Of a stretch of 64,000 nt of DNA, positions 59,101-64,000 are shown piece by piece; position 1 is the first letter of the stretch; every line of letters starts with the position of its first letter. Source of the stretch: Metaphire vulgaris. Taxonomy: Eukaryota > Annelida > Clitellata > Crassiclitellata > Megascolecidae. The stretch lies in contig CM030836.1 of assembly GCA_018105865.1 (NCBI GenBank), positions 4,611,483-4,675,482 on the forward strand, written 5' to 3'. A program made the position numbers and the translations under genes. Under the pieces are notes generated by a model. The model was not told where the DNA came from. It ran no database searches and saw only the letters and a list, made by a program, of their open reading frames with translations.

Positions 59101-60717
59101 ATTGGTTGCAATTTACAAATGACAAACATGAGAAAACTAGATGTCCAATAGACAAGACTAGACAAGTACAATGACTGAATTATATGCAGAAGCGCAAAGT
59201 ACATGATCTAAGCAATGCAAAATAACGTCAAAACATATATTTTTTGTTACTTCCTGCACAACGCAACAACTCTTTTTTGTCTTTGACAATCTTATGAAAT
59301 GATTGATTGACAATCCATATCGAAGTTCATTGCATGCATACCAAATTTACAAAAGATACAGTGGCACTGTATATTTGTTGGCTTTTATATTAAGTTCTGA
59401 TGGTTGCAAAATAAAATAGCAAAAATATAGGTATTTAATTATGGAAAAATTCATTCTGGGACATCTCATTGTCCCGAAAAAACCCATGTCCACAGTGTCC
59501 ACAGCCACAAGGATATGACCTGTGCAAAAAATACTCCTGCAGGACATGAGGACATGGGTTGTGTCTGCGCCCATTAGCATGACAAAAACTGTTGTCTTAT
59601 AGTAAGTTGTCTCAACTGTTTATAAAAATTGACTTTAACCAAGAAATCTAAATTTATAAAGTTGACTTTAACCCAGAAGTCTAAATTGCATTCAGTTTAT
59701 GCAATGAACAGTAGGGAATGACTGGATGGATATTTTCAACCTGTAACCAGATCCAGATATTTTGGGTCAACATTTGCTGGATCTGAAGTTAATATTACTG
59801 CACAGGATTAGAATTACCCTAACTTACTACTTTTTAAAGTTACCAGTAGTCACTTAATATTCACTACTCAGTTACCATGTGTGGCGTAGTTCAAGTTAAA
59901 TTAAATTTGTGGGTGCCTTTGTTTAACTTTAGTTAAGTTGCTCTTCATTAAAACATGAAATGTGATGCTAATATTCTGATACGTTAGTTTCGTGACACAA
60001 GTATTTGGCAAATCCGGATATTGCCAAATACGACACTATCTTGGCCAGAGAGAATGTCCAGAGCAGTTTCTGGTCATTTCCAAATGAACAGTGGATAAAT
60101 TCCAAAGAGGACAAATGTTAATATTTTAAGAAAATGGTATAAATTTATTATAAGAATTCAATTGTTTAGAATCTATCTGATTTACTTTATGTAGGTACAA
60201 CGTTTTATCTCCAGGAGAAATTCAACGAATAGGTTTTGTTCGCTTGTTTTACCATCAACCACGCTTTGCAGGTACAAAAACTGTTATGCACATTCCAGCA
60301 GTCTTTCACCAACATTCACTGCAAAACTATAATATGCTTACTTAATTTCAAAGACTACAATAAAATACTGCTTATTCTATTCATTACACGCTAAATGAGC
60401 AACAAGTTGGCAGATTTTTTTATAGCTGGTTTGATTTTGATTTGACAACTTTGCATGCCATAAACATTTTTATTTTTAAATTTGTAGTTTTGGATGAAGC
60501 CACAAGTCAAATGGATATTGAAATGGAGAAAAAGTTATATACACAATGCATTCAAATGAAAATTACATTGTTGAGCGTTGGGCATCGTTCTACACTTCGG
60601 CATTTTCATCAGTTTGAATTGAATTTGACTAGACTTAATGTTGAAGAAAAGGAAGACAATATAGGAACCTGGAAAATGGAACCAATAGAAAACAAGATTT
60701 ACAGCAGTAATTTGTAA
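32123..60717 (+). CDS. ABCD4: ATP-binding cassette transporter D4 (15 coding exons located)
   Basis: Exons: 32123-32241, 35281-35408, 37851-37990, 41599-41715, 42325-42450, 43399-43544, 43762-43883, 45918-46009, 47143-47223, 48855-49012, 49210-49320, 50959-51050, 58183-58282, 60195-60271, 60488-60717. About 612 codons; human ABCD4 has 606. Known role: a half-size transporter (membrane domain then ATPase) that, with LMBD1, moves cobalamin out of lysosomes. Seen: hydrophobic segments with [20 protein letters not shown] and [17 protein letters not shown]; Walker [11 protein letters not shown]-loop [11 protein letters not shown]; signature LSPGE; Walker B VLDEAT; switch His in SVGHR. All ATPase residues are present, so it looks functional. 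Phases agree at every joint except 51050 to 58183, where a short exon of 3n+1 bases (the segment after the Q-loop) is missing. The initiator exon upstream of 32123 was also not found. Confidence 0.92.
32880..33475 (+). pseudogene. CR1/L2-like LINE 3' fragment
   Basis: Plus-strand pieces read NYCNSL, then [20 protein letters not shown] and [15 protein letters not shown], the post-RT region of CR1-like elements. Several frameshifts. Confidence 0.65.
33476..33606. repeat. GGTAATACCGCGGTAAT repeat block
   Basis: Palindromic ACCGCGGTAAT units in both orientations, starting GAGAGTGACACGGTAATC. It resembles the subterminal arrays of the hAT-like elements elsewhere, but no second terminus was found. 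Confidence 0.6.
33690..34060 (-). pseudogene. LINE reverse-transcriptase palm fragment
   Basis: Minus-strand frame 33715-34050 reads [37 protein letters not shown] and [13 protein letters not shown], with an intact YADD. Cut on both sides. Confidence 0.8.
35085..35121. repeat. (GAT)n microsatellite
   Basis: About eleven GAT triplets inside ABCD4 intron sequence. Confidence 0.9.
35281..35408 (+). CDS. ABCD4: ABCD4 exon
   Basis: Acceptor CATTTCAG, donor TTT|GTAAG. Codes [20 protein letters not shown] then [10 protein letters not shown] and a second hydrophobic stretch. It is the best conserved N-terminal block of ABCD4. Confidence 0.92.
36190..36405. mobile_element. hAT-like MITE, 216 bp
   Basis: Ends CATGGGTGCCCACA and (inverse) TGTGCGGGCACCCATG, with an exact 8-base duplication ATCAGCCC (36182-36189 and 36406-36413). 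Confidence 0.88.
36787..37574 (+). mobile_element. hAT element of ZBED5-like type, 788 bp, internally deleted
   Basis: TIRs CAGTGTTTCTCAAACT and AGTGTGAGAAACACTG with an exact 8-base duplication GCCTAATT (36779-36786 and 37575-37582). Inside, a plus-strand transposase fragment remains. The ends continue into GTGTGCCGCGGCACACTAGT, a subterminal palindrome. Confidence 0.93.
37310..37497 (+). pseudogene. hAT transposase fragment (ZBED5-like)
   Basis: Reads [20 protein letters not shown], then [20 protein letters not shown]. The HT(D/E)VRWLSRGKVL block is typical of ZBED5/SCAND3-type hAT transposases; the Arg before Trp is Cys here. The frame ends shortly after, so it is a remnant. Confidence 0.8.
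37851..37990 (+). CDS. ABCD4: ABCD4 exon
   Basis: Acceptor GTGCGTAG, donor GT|GTCAGT. Codes [20 protein letters not shown], then [10 protein letters not shown] and [14 protein letters not shown], matching the LH-x-x-YF ... YY-LN-L-DDIDNPDQRI block of human ABCD4. It is about four residues shorter than human near the start. The use of GTCAGT as donor is required to keep phase. Confidence 0.85.
38470..39270 (-). pseudogene. LINE AP-endonuclease domain relic
   Basis: The minus strand reads [20 protein letters not shown], then [16 protein letters not shown], then [16 protein letters not shown]. (K/N)xIDxI and SDHxLV are the last catalytic blocks of the APE-type endonuclease. Decayed frames continue up to about 39270. 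Confidence 0.75.
39890..40235 (+). pseudogene. LINE ORF2 linker fragment (endonuclease-RT)
   Basis: Plus-strand pieces read [20 protein letters not shown], then [20 protein letters not shown], then LYTD. This is the linker seen between endonuclease and RT domains. It is probably the same family as 38470-39270 and 51150-52170. Confidence 0.65.
40240..41240 (-). pseudogene. LINE ORF2 3' part with YADD, CpG-rich
   Basis: The minus strand reads [20 protein letters not shown] from about 41215, continuing through [52 protein letters not shown] and ending LLKTYLF, about 300 open codons. It lacks the first palm block and everything 5'. Unlike the surrounding intron it is CpG-rich, so it probably inserted recently. 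Confidence 0.85.
41599..41715 (+). CDS. ABCD4: ABCD4 exon
   Basis: Acceptor TATTACAG, donor AG|GTAGGT. Codes [20 protein letters not shown] and [18 protein letters not shown], including the DQRI-QDV motif shared by all ABCD half transporters (EAA-like region). Confidence 0.93.
41999..42251. mobile_element. hAT-like MITE, 253 bp
   Basis: Ends CAGTGGCAGTTCTAG and (inverse) CTAGAACCACTACTG, with an exact 8-base duplication CATACCAT (41991-41998 and 42252-42259). Carries one GACCGTTTTTTGCTTGTCAA motif and lies only 73 bases before an ABCD4 exon. Confidence 0.9.
42325..42450 (+). CDS. ABCD4: ABCD4 exon
   Basis: Acceptor TATATTCAG, donor CG|GTGATT. Begins [20 protein letters not shown] and ends [10 protein letters not shown], matching STGWLGP ... 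QEKLEGDFR of human ABCD4. The upstream AG, not the nearer one, gives the right phase. Confidence 0.92.
43399..43544 (+). CDS. ABCD4: ABCD4 exon
   Basis: Acceptor TTTTATAG, donor AACT|GTAATT. Codes [20 protein letters not shown] and [20 protein letters not shown], the cytoplasmic loop (AE-AAFYRAGH-E in human). Confidence 0.9.
43762..43883 (+). CDS. ABCD4: ABCD4 exon
   Basis: Acceptor GTTTTAG, donor GAG|GTTAGT. Codes [20 protein letters not shown] and [20 protein letters not shown], a membrane helix and the luminal loop. Confidence 0.93.
44182..45099 (+). mobile_element. hAT element inserted in the Harbinger-like MITE
   Basis: Starts CAGGGGTGCACAACC and ends GGCCCGCGGGCTGTGCAT. The outer sequence is duplicated as ATATAGTA (44174-44181) and ATGTAGTA (45100-45107), 7 of 8. 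The right terminus lacks the outer CAGGGG-type bases. A repeated CGAAGGCTTTAAAGTGGCCCCG-like unit occurs near 44696 and 44990. Confidence 0.75.
44730..44900 (+). pseudogene. hAT transposase fragment (GTF2IRD2/ZBED-like)
   Basis: The plus strand reads [25 protein letters not shown] with a frame break after it, resembling the HRQFK-FLEE ... YHTDVRWLS block of transposases related to GTF2IRD2. Fragment only. Confidence 0.65.
45918..46009 (+). CDS. ABCD4: ABCD4 exon
   Basis: Acceptor GTATAG, donor CATAG|GTTTGA. Codes [20 protein letters not shown] and [11 protein letters not shown], nearly identical in spacing to human [17 protein letters not shown] ... DVAGYTHR. Confidence 0.94.
46010..47142 (+). 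other. ABCD4 intron, no features seen
   Basis: AT-rich and almost free of CpG. No repeats, frames or elements recognised. Confidence 0.6.
47143..47223 (+). CDS. ABCD4: ABCD4 exon
   Basis: Acceptor CCTTTAAG, donor AT|GTTAGT. Codes [20 protein letters not shown], the helix linking the membrane domain to the ATPase (RIGQLRETLLDMS in human). Confidence 0.88.
47224..48854 (+). other. ABCD4 intron
   Basis: Contains the MITE at 48379-48566 and otherwise CpG-poor sequence with no recognised content. Confidence 0.65.
48379..48566. mobile_element. hAT-like MITE, 188 bp
   Basis: TIRs CAGGGCTTTTTTC and GAAAAAAAGCCCTG with an exact 8-base duplication GTAAAAAT (48371-48378 and 48567-48574). Internal GGGAACG / CGTTCCCACACC repeats form subterminal palindromes. 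Confidence 0.92.
48855..49012 (+). CDS. ABCD4: ABCD4 exon, boundaries tentative
   Basis: Acceptor GCTCAG, donor CTTG|GTTATA. Codes [20 protein letters not shown], then [19 protein letters not shown]. This is the weakly conserved linker into the ATPase domain; YSDSAP aligns loosely with SISAPSSDKPL of human. It is the only placement that keeps phase with both neighbours, but the GTTATA donor is poor and about seven extra residues result. Confidence 0.55.
49210..49320 (+). CDS. ABCD4: ABCD4 exon with Walker A
   Basis: Acceptor TTTTTAG, donor GAAG|GTGAGA. Codes [45 protein letters not shown] is a full P-loop (GxxGxGKS/T). Confidence 0.96.
49813..49942 (-). repeat. tRNA-derived SINE, best-preserved copy
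   Basis: The minus strand opens GGCGTAAGATGGCAGAGTGG (A box TGGCAGAGTGG, 49923-49933) and has GGTTCAAGCCC (B box, 49880-49890), spaced as in an internal Pol III promoter. The head resembles a Leu/Ser-type tRNA without a functional anticodon arm. Sense strand is opposite to ABCD4. Confidence 0.82.
50496..50575. mobile_element. piggyBac-like palindromic MITE, 80 bp
   Basis: TTAACCCCTTTAATGG and (inverse) GGCTGGTAAAGGGGTTAA, with TTAA at both ends. Shares the TCCATTTTACATTAAGTTA core with 6519-6602. Part of its left arm also recurs inverted at about 52170-52200. Confidence 0.65.
50959..51050 (+). CDS. ABCD4: ABCD4 exon with Q-loop
   Basis: Acceptor AATTAG, donor CAG|GTATCT. Codes [20 protein letters not shown] and [10 protein letters not shown]. 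LPQKxYxTxGSLR is the Q-loop region that contacts Mg and the membrane domain. Confidence 0.94.
51150..52170 (+). pseudogene. LINE reverse-transcriptase 3' half
   Basis: The plus strand reads [32 protein letters not shown] (a YADD variant, YTDD), [20 protein letters not shown], then [40 protein letters not shown] and KWLRRILRI. It has stops between blocks. It starts about 100 bases downstream of an ABCD4 exon. Confidence 0.8.
52620..52815. repeat. Direct repeat, copy 1
   Basis: Block TAATGTAATGTAACAGAATA ... CTGCATATTGATAAAGAGATATG ... ATAACAATAAAG, matched at 53665-53880. The 50-odd bases before the AATAAAG end are best conserved, suggesting related 3' ends of a retroelement. Confidence 0.7.
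52895..53110 (+). repeat. Degenerate copy of a LINE 3' end
   Basis: AGACACCGAATGAAGTCTAG, GAGACTTTCTGGTC, GGACATCAGCTGGAGACC and TATATTGAGTCATGGC follow the same order as AGACACCGAATGACTTTGG ... GGACACAGCTGGAGGACG ... TATATGAGTCATGGCC at about 52037-52190. The frame 52832-53107 passing through it is not a gene. Confidence 0.6.
53330..54265 (+). pseudogene. CR1/L2-like LINE RT fragment
   Basis: Plus-strand pieces read [35 protein letters not shown] and NYRP, then DYGVPQ and near 54060 [19 protein letters not shown]. These are ordered blocks of a CR1-like RT, with many frame breaks and a stretch of inserted repeat at 53665-53880. Confidence 0.65.
53665..53880. repeat. Direct repeat, copy 2
   Basis: Counterpart of 52620-52815, about 1,050 bases downstream and inside the LINE fragment. 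Confidence 0.7.
54266..55735. repeat. Tandem duplication, copy A
   Basis: Starts GGAACAAATTAATTAATTTA and ends TCTACTGATGACTAAT. Contains the 3' end of a plus-strand LINE and, from about 54900, minus-strand LINE C-terminal sequence ([20 protein letters not shown]). Confidence 0.75.
55738..57007. repeat. Tandem duplication, copy B
   Basis: Repeats copy A in order: GGAACAAATTAATTAATTTA (55741), GGCAAGTCGTGTTGTC (56061), GGTTAAAATAAATCTTCTG (56302), CATTAACCCACCTGCCTTTG (56566), CTACTGATGACTAA (56992). Copy B lacks many short blocks of roughly 5-30 bases that are present in A. Confidence 0.75.
56725..56985 (-). pseudogene. LINE ORF2 C-terminal relic
   Basis: The minus strand reads [20 protein letters not shown], then [18 protein letters not shown] and [16 protein letters not shown]. 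The RG(K/R)QR..Y.D.L and DRxxWR pattern closes many LINE ORF2 proteins. Lies in copy B of the tandem duplication. Confidence 0.6.
57345..57530. repeat. Dispersed repeat, copy 3
   Basis: Diverged copy of 10018-10200 (CACTGTACCGGGGATTTAT, TTTGCTATATCTCAGGCTATA, GAAGATGAGGTATACAC). Confidence 0.65.
58183..58282 (+). CDS. ABCD4: ABCD4 exon
   Basis: Acceptor TTTATAG, donor AATTG|GTAAAG. Codes [20 protein letters not shown] and [12 protein letters not shown], the helical subdomain (ERILRFLELAGLSNLV ... VDWNW in human). Confidence 0.92.
58283..60194 (+). other. ABCD4 intron, mostly nothing recognised
   Basis: CAGTGGCGCAAACCTGG at about 58412 and TGTGTCTGCGCCCATTAG at about 59559 could be ends of a decayed element, but no duplication supports this. 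The rest is AT-rich and CpG-poor. Confidence 0.5.
60195..60271 (+). CDS. ABCD4: ABCD4 exon with ABC signature
   Basis: Acceptor TATGTAG, donor GCAG|GTACAA. Codes [33 protein letters not shown] is the ABCD4 form of the signature motif (LSGGQ in most ABC proteins, LSPGEMQR in human ABCD4). Confidence 0.95.
60488..60717 (+). CDS. ABCD4: ABCD4 terminal coding exon
   Basis: Acceptor TTTGTAG. Codes [20 protein letters not shown], then [20 protein letters not shown] and a 30-residue tail ending at TAA. Includes Walker B (VLDEAT with catalytic Glu), D-loop and switch His. Confidence 0.95.
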
Positions 60718-60985
60718 ACTTTTAGTCAACTGTGTATTGCTATAGCAGCATGCATTTTTGTGTGTCAATGTTGGACTGTATGATAGATATAACTTGCTTT
60801 TCTATGACTTTTGTGAAGTCATTTGAATCCTAACTGCAATCAATACATTTCCAGAAGTTTCATGTATCTGCTTAATGGAAGTGAATCGGGGAAAGTTCTA
60901 AGCTAAATACATTTTAGTTACCATACTAATGGTAATGTTGCTTTCATTTAAAATTCAACTGAACTACATAGGTATTACACAATAT

Positions 60986-60991
60986 AATAAA
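60986..60991 (+). promoter_or_regulatory. Candidate polyadenylation signal for ABCD4
   Basis: AATAAA 269 bases after the ABCD4 stop codon and 159 bases before the convergent LYPLAL1 stop. Confidence 0.5.
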
Positions 60992-61149
60992 GGTTCTGCT
61001 TTGTGTGATTATTTTTATGCTGCTGCTATTTGGCCAATTGTTAGTATAGTACCTTTGAATACATGATATAAACCAATTCCTTTTTGAGTTCATCTATTTT
61101 GGAACCAATTAATGTTACAACCATGCATTTCTGTGGAGAATTAGCAAAA

Positions 61150-61380
61150 TTATGATGAATGTTCTGGTAAAACTTTAACAATCCAATCACAAAGGTCTTG
61201 CAGCTCATCTAAATTCATTGCATGGGGTAAATGTTCGTATGTTTTAAATTGTGTCTGGACACCAAGATTCTTAAGTTTGCTATTTGTGTCTCGTGCCCAT
61301 TCAGTGTTGATCAAGGGGTCGTCATCTCCATGTGTCTGATAAAGTGGAGGAAATAATCGATTTGTTGAGTCTTTTATTAC
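61150..61380 (-). CDS. LYPLAL1: LYPLAL1 terminal coding exon
   Basis: Acceptor TTTTTTCAG on the minus strand, stop TAA at 61150-61152. Codes VIKDSTNRLFPPLYQTHGDD to the C-terminus LPEHSS, including the catalytic Asp and His. Confidence 0.93.
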   Translation of the reverse strand, partial: VIKDSTNRLFPPLYQTHGDDDPLINTEWARDTNSKLKNLGVQTQFKTYEHLPHAMNLDELQDLCDWIVKVLPEHSS

Positions 61381-63227
61381 CTGAAAAAATCAGACACCAT
61401 GCAATACCTTAAATGCTGATGGTTTTTCAGTAATTTATATATGAGGGCTACATTTAAGTTTGCATCTGGCCAATATGCAGCATTCATATATCCCAGGCAA
61501 AGCAGGTGGTACATGCCAGAAGCACGACCTTCTCTTTGTCAAACCCGATGTCCTCATTATTATAATAAAGTTGACTAATGCACCTGAGCTTGTCCCTGAC
61601 CAGGCATCAAACCCATGACCTTTGTATCTGCAGTTTAGTACACTACCAGTAACCACTTTACCAATGTGCTATTGTACTTATATACATAAATTATAATCAT
61701 CTGCTGCCCTAATATTGAGTACCGGTATATGTCAATCACTCATATTATCACAGTGCCTTCATGATTTCTGTTAACACTATGATCATTTAACTAAATACAA
61801 AGGAGCTATAATTAGAGATCATGTGATTGACGCAAATTGATCAAATGCAAAAGTAGCTGTTCTCTGTGAAAAAGTTCAATTACATTAGTAATAGTATTAT
61901 GCTGAATACGGAATTTTTGTAGTCAAAGGTAGAATATATGAACCTACTTTAAAAACAGATGAATTTTTGCTAAGAAAGCCCGAAAGTGCAAACATGCCAG
62001 CAATTTCTGGACAAAATCTATATCCACAATGCATGGTCAGTGCTGCTCCCATTGAGAAACCACCTAATGAAAACATACACAGCTTTAAATTTTACAAATT
62101 ACCCTGGGTAAAACTATTAACAGTTACCAATTCCTTTCAAATTATAATATTATGGTTACATTTATTCTCCATAAGAAACCATTTAATAATATCAGTAAGC
62201 AAACAATTAATGTAGGTTCTGTTCTGTAAGCAAACTATTATAATTAAATTAATGTTGAAATATTTAAGTCAGCTGCTAGCAATCAACTGTAAAGTGGTGG
62301 TAAGGAGAGACTCATTTATTTACTAAACAGTATAATCTGGTTTTATAGACTTTTAAATACAATTTAAGAATACATTTGGACCTGACTTTGGAAAGGGCCA
62401 TCCATATAGTACGTACGCACCGAGGGGGGTTTGAGATTTAGCCAATTTTGCATATGGAAGAAATACATAGAGGCTGGTCACAAATCATTTGAATTTGTAA
62501 ACAAAGGGTCCCGAGTATTGTTCCCACGGTTATTTAAATAATATTAAAAACCTTTCAAATTTATAAATAGATAGAAGGCCCAGTTGGTATATTTGTATAT
62601 CAATCATTTGATTTCAACACAATTAGGAGGAGGATTTCTCTCAGCATTGGTCAAACAAAGGGTCTCTGGAAAGATTGTTCCCAAAGCTCCAACTTTTACG
62701 AGTTATTTAAATATTTAAATAATACTAAAAAAATCACCTTTAATTTAATAGTAAAGGAAATGCTGATAAACACAATCAAAAAAGGAAGCTAATGTTTGGT
62801 CACCATGGAGGGGTTTGCGTTGCAATGGAGTACAATGGAGGAAACACGCCCTCCTGGAAGGCCCAGAAGACGATGGTTGTCAGAGAGGGACGGGATTAAA
62901 TCTTGGAGAGGCAATACATGCAAAATGTATGGTGCATGCAACAGGGGAGGGCTGATGATGAAAAATATGACAAATTTTTAATTTTCACCATGTACTATAT
63001 GGATGGCCAACAAAGGGGATGAAAATATGACAATTTGAGAACTTTTTTATGCAATACCTATCATGATTCGCTGAGAGGCAATTCCTTTCTTAACTTCATT
63101 ATCAACAAGTTCCTTAATAGCAATGCACATATCAAAGATTCCGTCCTCATCTTCATCACATGACGGATCAATTTCTAAGCGATCAAACCAAACATTTGTT
63201 GGGAATCCACCCATTGGAGTATATGGC
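61150..63227 (-). CDS. LYPLAL1: Lysophospholipase-like 1 / acyl-protein thioesterase family, 3' part
   Basis: Three exons read on the minus strand: 63058-63227, 61948-62063, 61150-61380, with matching phases (1, then 0), together about 171 codons. Human LYPLAL1 has 237 residues; the missing ~65, with the HGSGDSG oxyanion segment, are not in the window, so the gene is 5' partial. Seen: the substrate-pocket segment PYTPMGGFPTNVWFDRLEID, nucleophile elbow GFSMG, catalytic Asp in THGDDDPL and catalytic His in EHLPHAMN. PYTPMGG...NVWFDR is characteristic of LYPLAL1 rather than LYPLA1/2. These cytosolic alpha/beta hydrolases cleave short acyl thioesters. It is convergent with ABCD4. Confidence 0.9.
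61948..62063 (-). CDS. LYPLAL1: LYPLAL1 exon with catalytic serine
   Basis: Acceptor TTCATTAG, donor AAA|GTAGGT. Codes GFSMGAALTMHCGYRFCPEI and AGMFALSGFLSKNSSVFK; GFSMG holds the nucleophile Ser. Confidence 0.94.
62395..63007. mobile_element. Harbinger-like MITE, 613 bp, in a LYPLAL1 intron
   Basis: Ends GGGCCATCCATATAGTACG and (inverse) GTACTATATGGATGGCC. It is the same family as 44164-45507. Target duplication not clear (AAA on the left, AAC on the right). A frame with PPGRPRRRWLSERDGIK inside resembles a LINE C-terminus but is too short to call. Confidence 0.65.
63058..63227 (-). CDS. LYPLAL1: LYPLAL1 exon (first in window)
   Basis: Acceptor TTGTTATAG, donor ATAG|GTATTG. Codes PYTPMGGFPTNVWFDRLEID, PSCDEDEDGIFDMCIAIKEL and VDNEVKKGIASQRIMI. 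It enters in phase 2, so more coding exons lie beyond the right edge. Confidence 0.93.
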
Positions 63228-63863
63228 CTATAACAAAAACAATCACCTCAAATATTGTAGAACTCAAAATCGCTCAAAATTTGTAGTAGGCCCAACAATT
63301 CTGTAGGTTTAAAAAAAATTAAAGCAAATTTTCAAGGAAAGAACCAGTTTGGATGTGGAACAGAGAATGGTATGGGGAAGCAATAAAACTAAGATTAACA
63401 TCAAATTTCATAGAGATGAATAGGGACCAGTTTTCTGTGGCACATTTCTCTAAATTCTGCAAGCCAGTTTACATATTTCTGCAGCTCACTATGGCAACTT
63501 TTCCTAATTCTGTGGCATCCCATTTATTAAGTATATTGAGAACTTTTCTAATTATTCATTTATGAATGGCCAAACAAGATATATGATCAAGTCTTTTTCA
63601 GCAGATGCAGCTGTCTGTTAACAGCAAATTCACCTGTTCAGACACATTAATATTTGAGCCTGTCAACCAGATAATAGCCGTTAATCCTTGCACTGCTGGC
63701 ATTTTTCATAATGTCTTCTGCTCCCAATTTATCTCAGCCCAACCTCTGAAAACTGCATATTGTAACATACCACTGGATTCTGCATTCAAAGCTCTACAAC
63801 ACCGGTATTTCATGTTGGTGATTTGTTTCACTTAGTACCAGTTCTTAGCCATCAAACACAACT

Positions 63864-63865
<2 letters not shown>
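63228..63865 (-). other. LYPLAL1 intron, nothing recognised
   Basis: No HGSGDSG-type exon on the minus strand and no repeat family recognised. Confidence 0.5.

Positions 63866-63936
<71 letters not shown>
63866..63936. repeat. (TA)n microsatellite
   Basis: About 35 uninterrupted TA dinucleotides. Confidence 0.95.
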
Positions 63937-63938
<2 letters not shown>

Positions 63939-64000
63939 TCATTGCTCTCTGCCAACTCATTAGTGGCAATAGCTAGTCAGAAAACATTTCCAGGCCTTTT

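Noticed and set aside
58411..59575. CAGTGGCGCAAACC ... GTCTGCGCCCATTAG as a hAT-like pair
   Set aside because: Termini match poorly and no 8-base duplication flanks them.
62796..62981. Frame with PPGRPRRRWL as a gene
   Set aside because: It lies inside a MITE and resembles the end of LINE ORF2 proteins; too short and isolated.

Overview
This is eukaryotic (metazoan) genomic DNA, probably from a marine invertebrate bilaterian. Genes are split by GT-AG introns, intergenic space is full of transposon relics, and there are no operons, Shine-Dalgarno sites or CRISPR arrays. I cannot name the species. Three protein-coding genes can be reconstructed by splicing: an ANKRD63-type ankyrin gene (minus strand, 14974-21388, complete coding sequence), an ABCD4 ABC transporter (plus strand, 32123-60717, 15 coding exons located; the first coding exon and one small internal exon not found), and the 3' part of a LYPLAL1-type serine hydrolase (minus strand, 61150-63227; 5' exons lie outside the window). 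ABCD4 and LYPLAL1 converge tail to tail with only 432 bases between stop codons.

Region by region: 1-14.9 kb has no recognised gene and holds microsatellites, a C-rich polypyrimidine tract (9.2-9.95 kb), reverse-transcriptase relics and several small DNA transposons. 15-21.4 kb is the ANKRD63 gene, with two introns carrying short elements. 21.5-32 kb is intergenic: a dense nest of hAT-like elements (23.0-27.3 kb), a perfect CTCF-type motif at 29.0 kb and LINE 3' ends. 32-60.7 kb is ABCD4, whose long introns hold LINE, hAT and Harbinger-like insertions and a decayed tandem duplication at 54.3-57.0 kb. 60.7-64 kb is the convergent LYPLAL1 gene.

The most informative structure is in the mobile elements. 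At least ten insertions have exact 8-base target-site duplications (TSDs) that can be read by eye, the hallmark of the hAT superfamily. Several of these carry short tandem repeats just inside their terminal inverted repeats (TIRs), each family with a different motif. A short internal motif (TTTTTTGCTTGTCA) recurs in elements with unrelated termini and even in a Harbinger-like element. CpG content also looks strongly divided: the ABCD4-LYPLAL1 half is CpG-poor apart from a few inserted elements, while the ANKRD63 half is CpG-rich, which suggests mosaic gene-body methylation. No clearly new multi-gene biological system is visible; the window is ordinary genes in an unusually legible transposon landscape.
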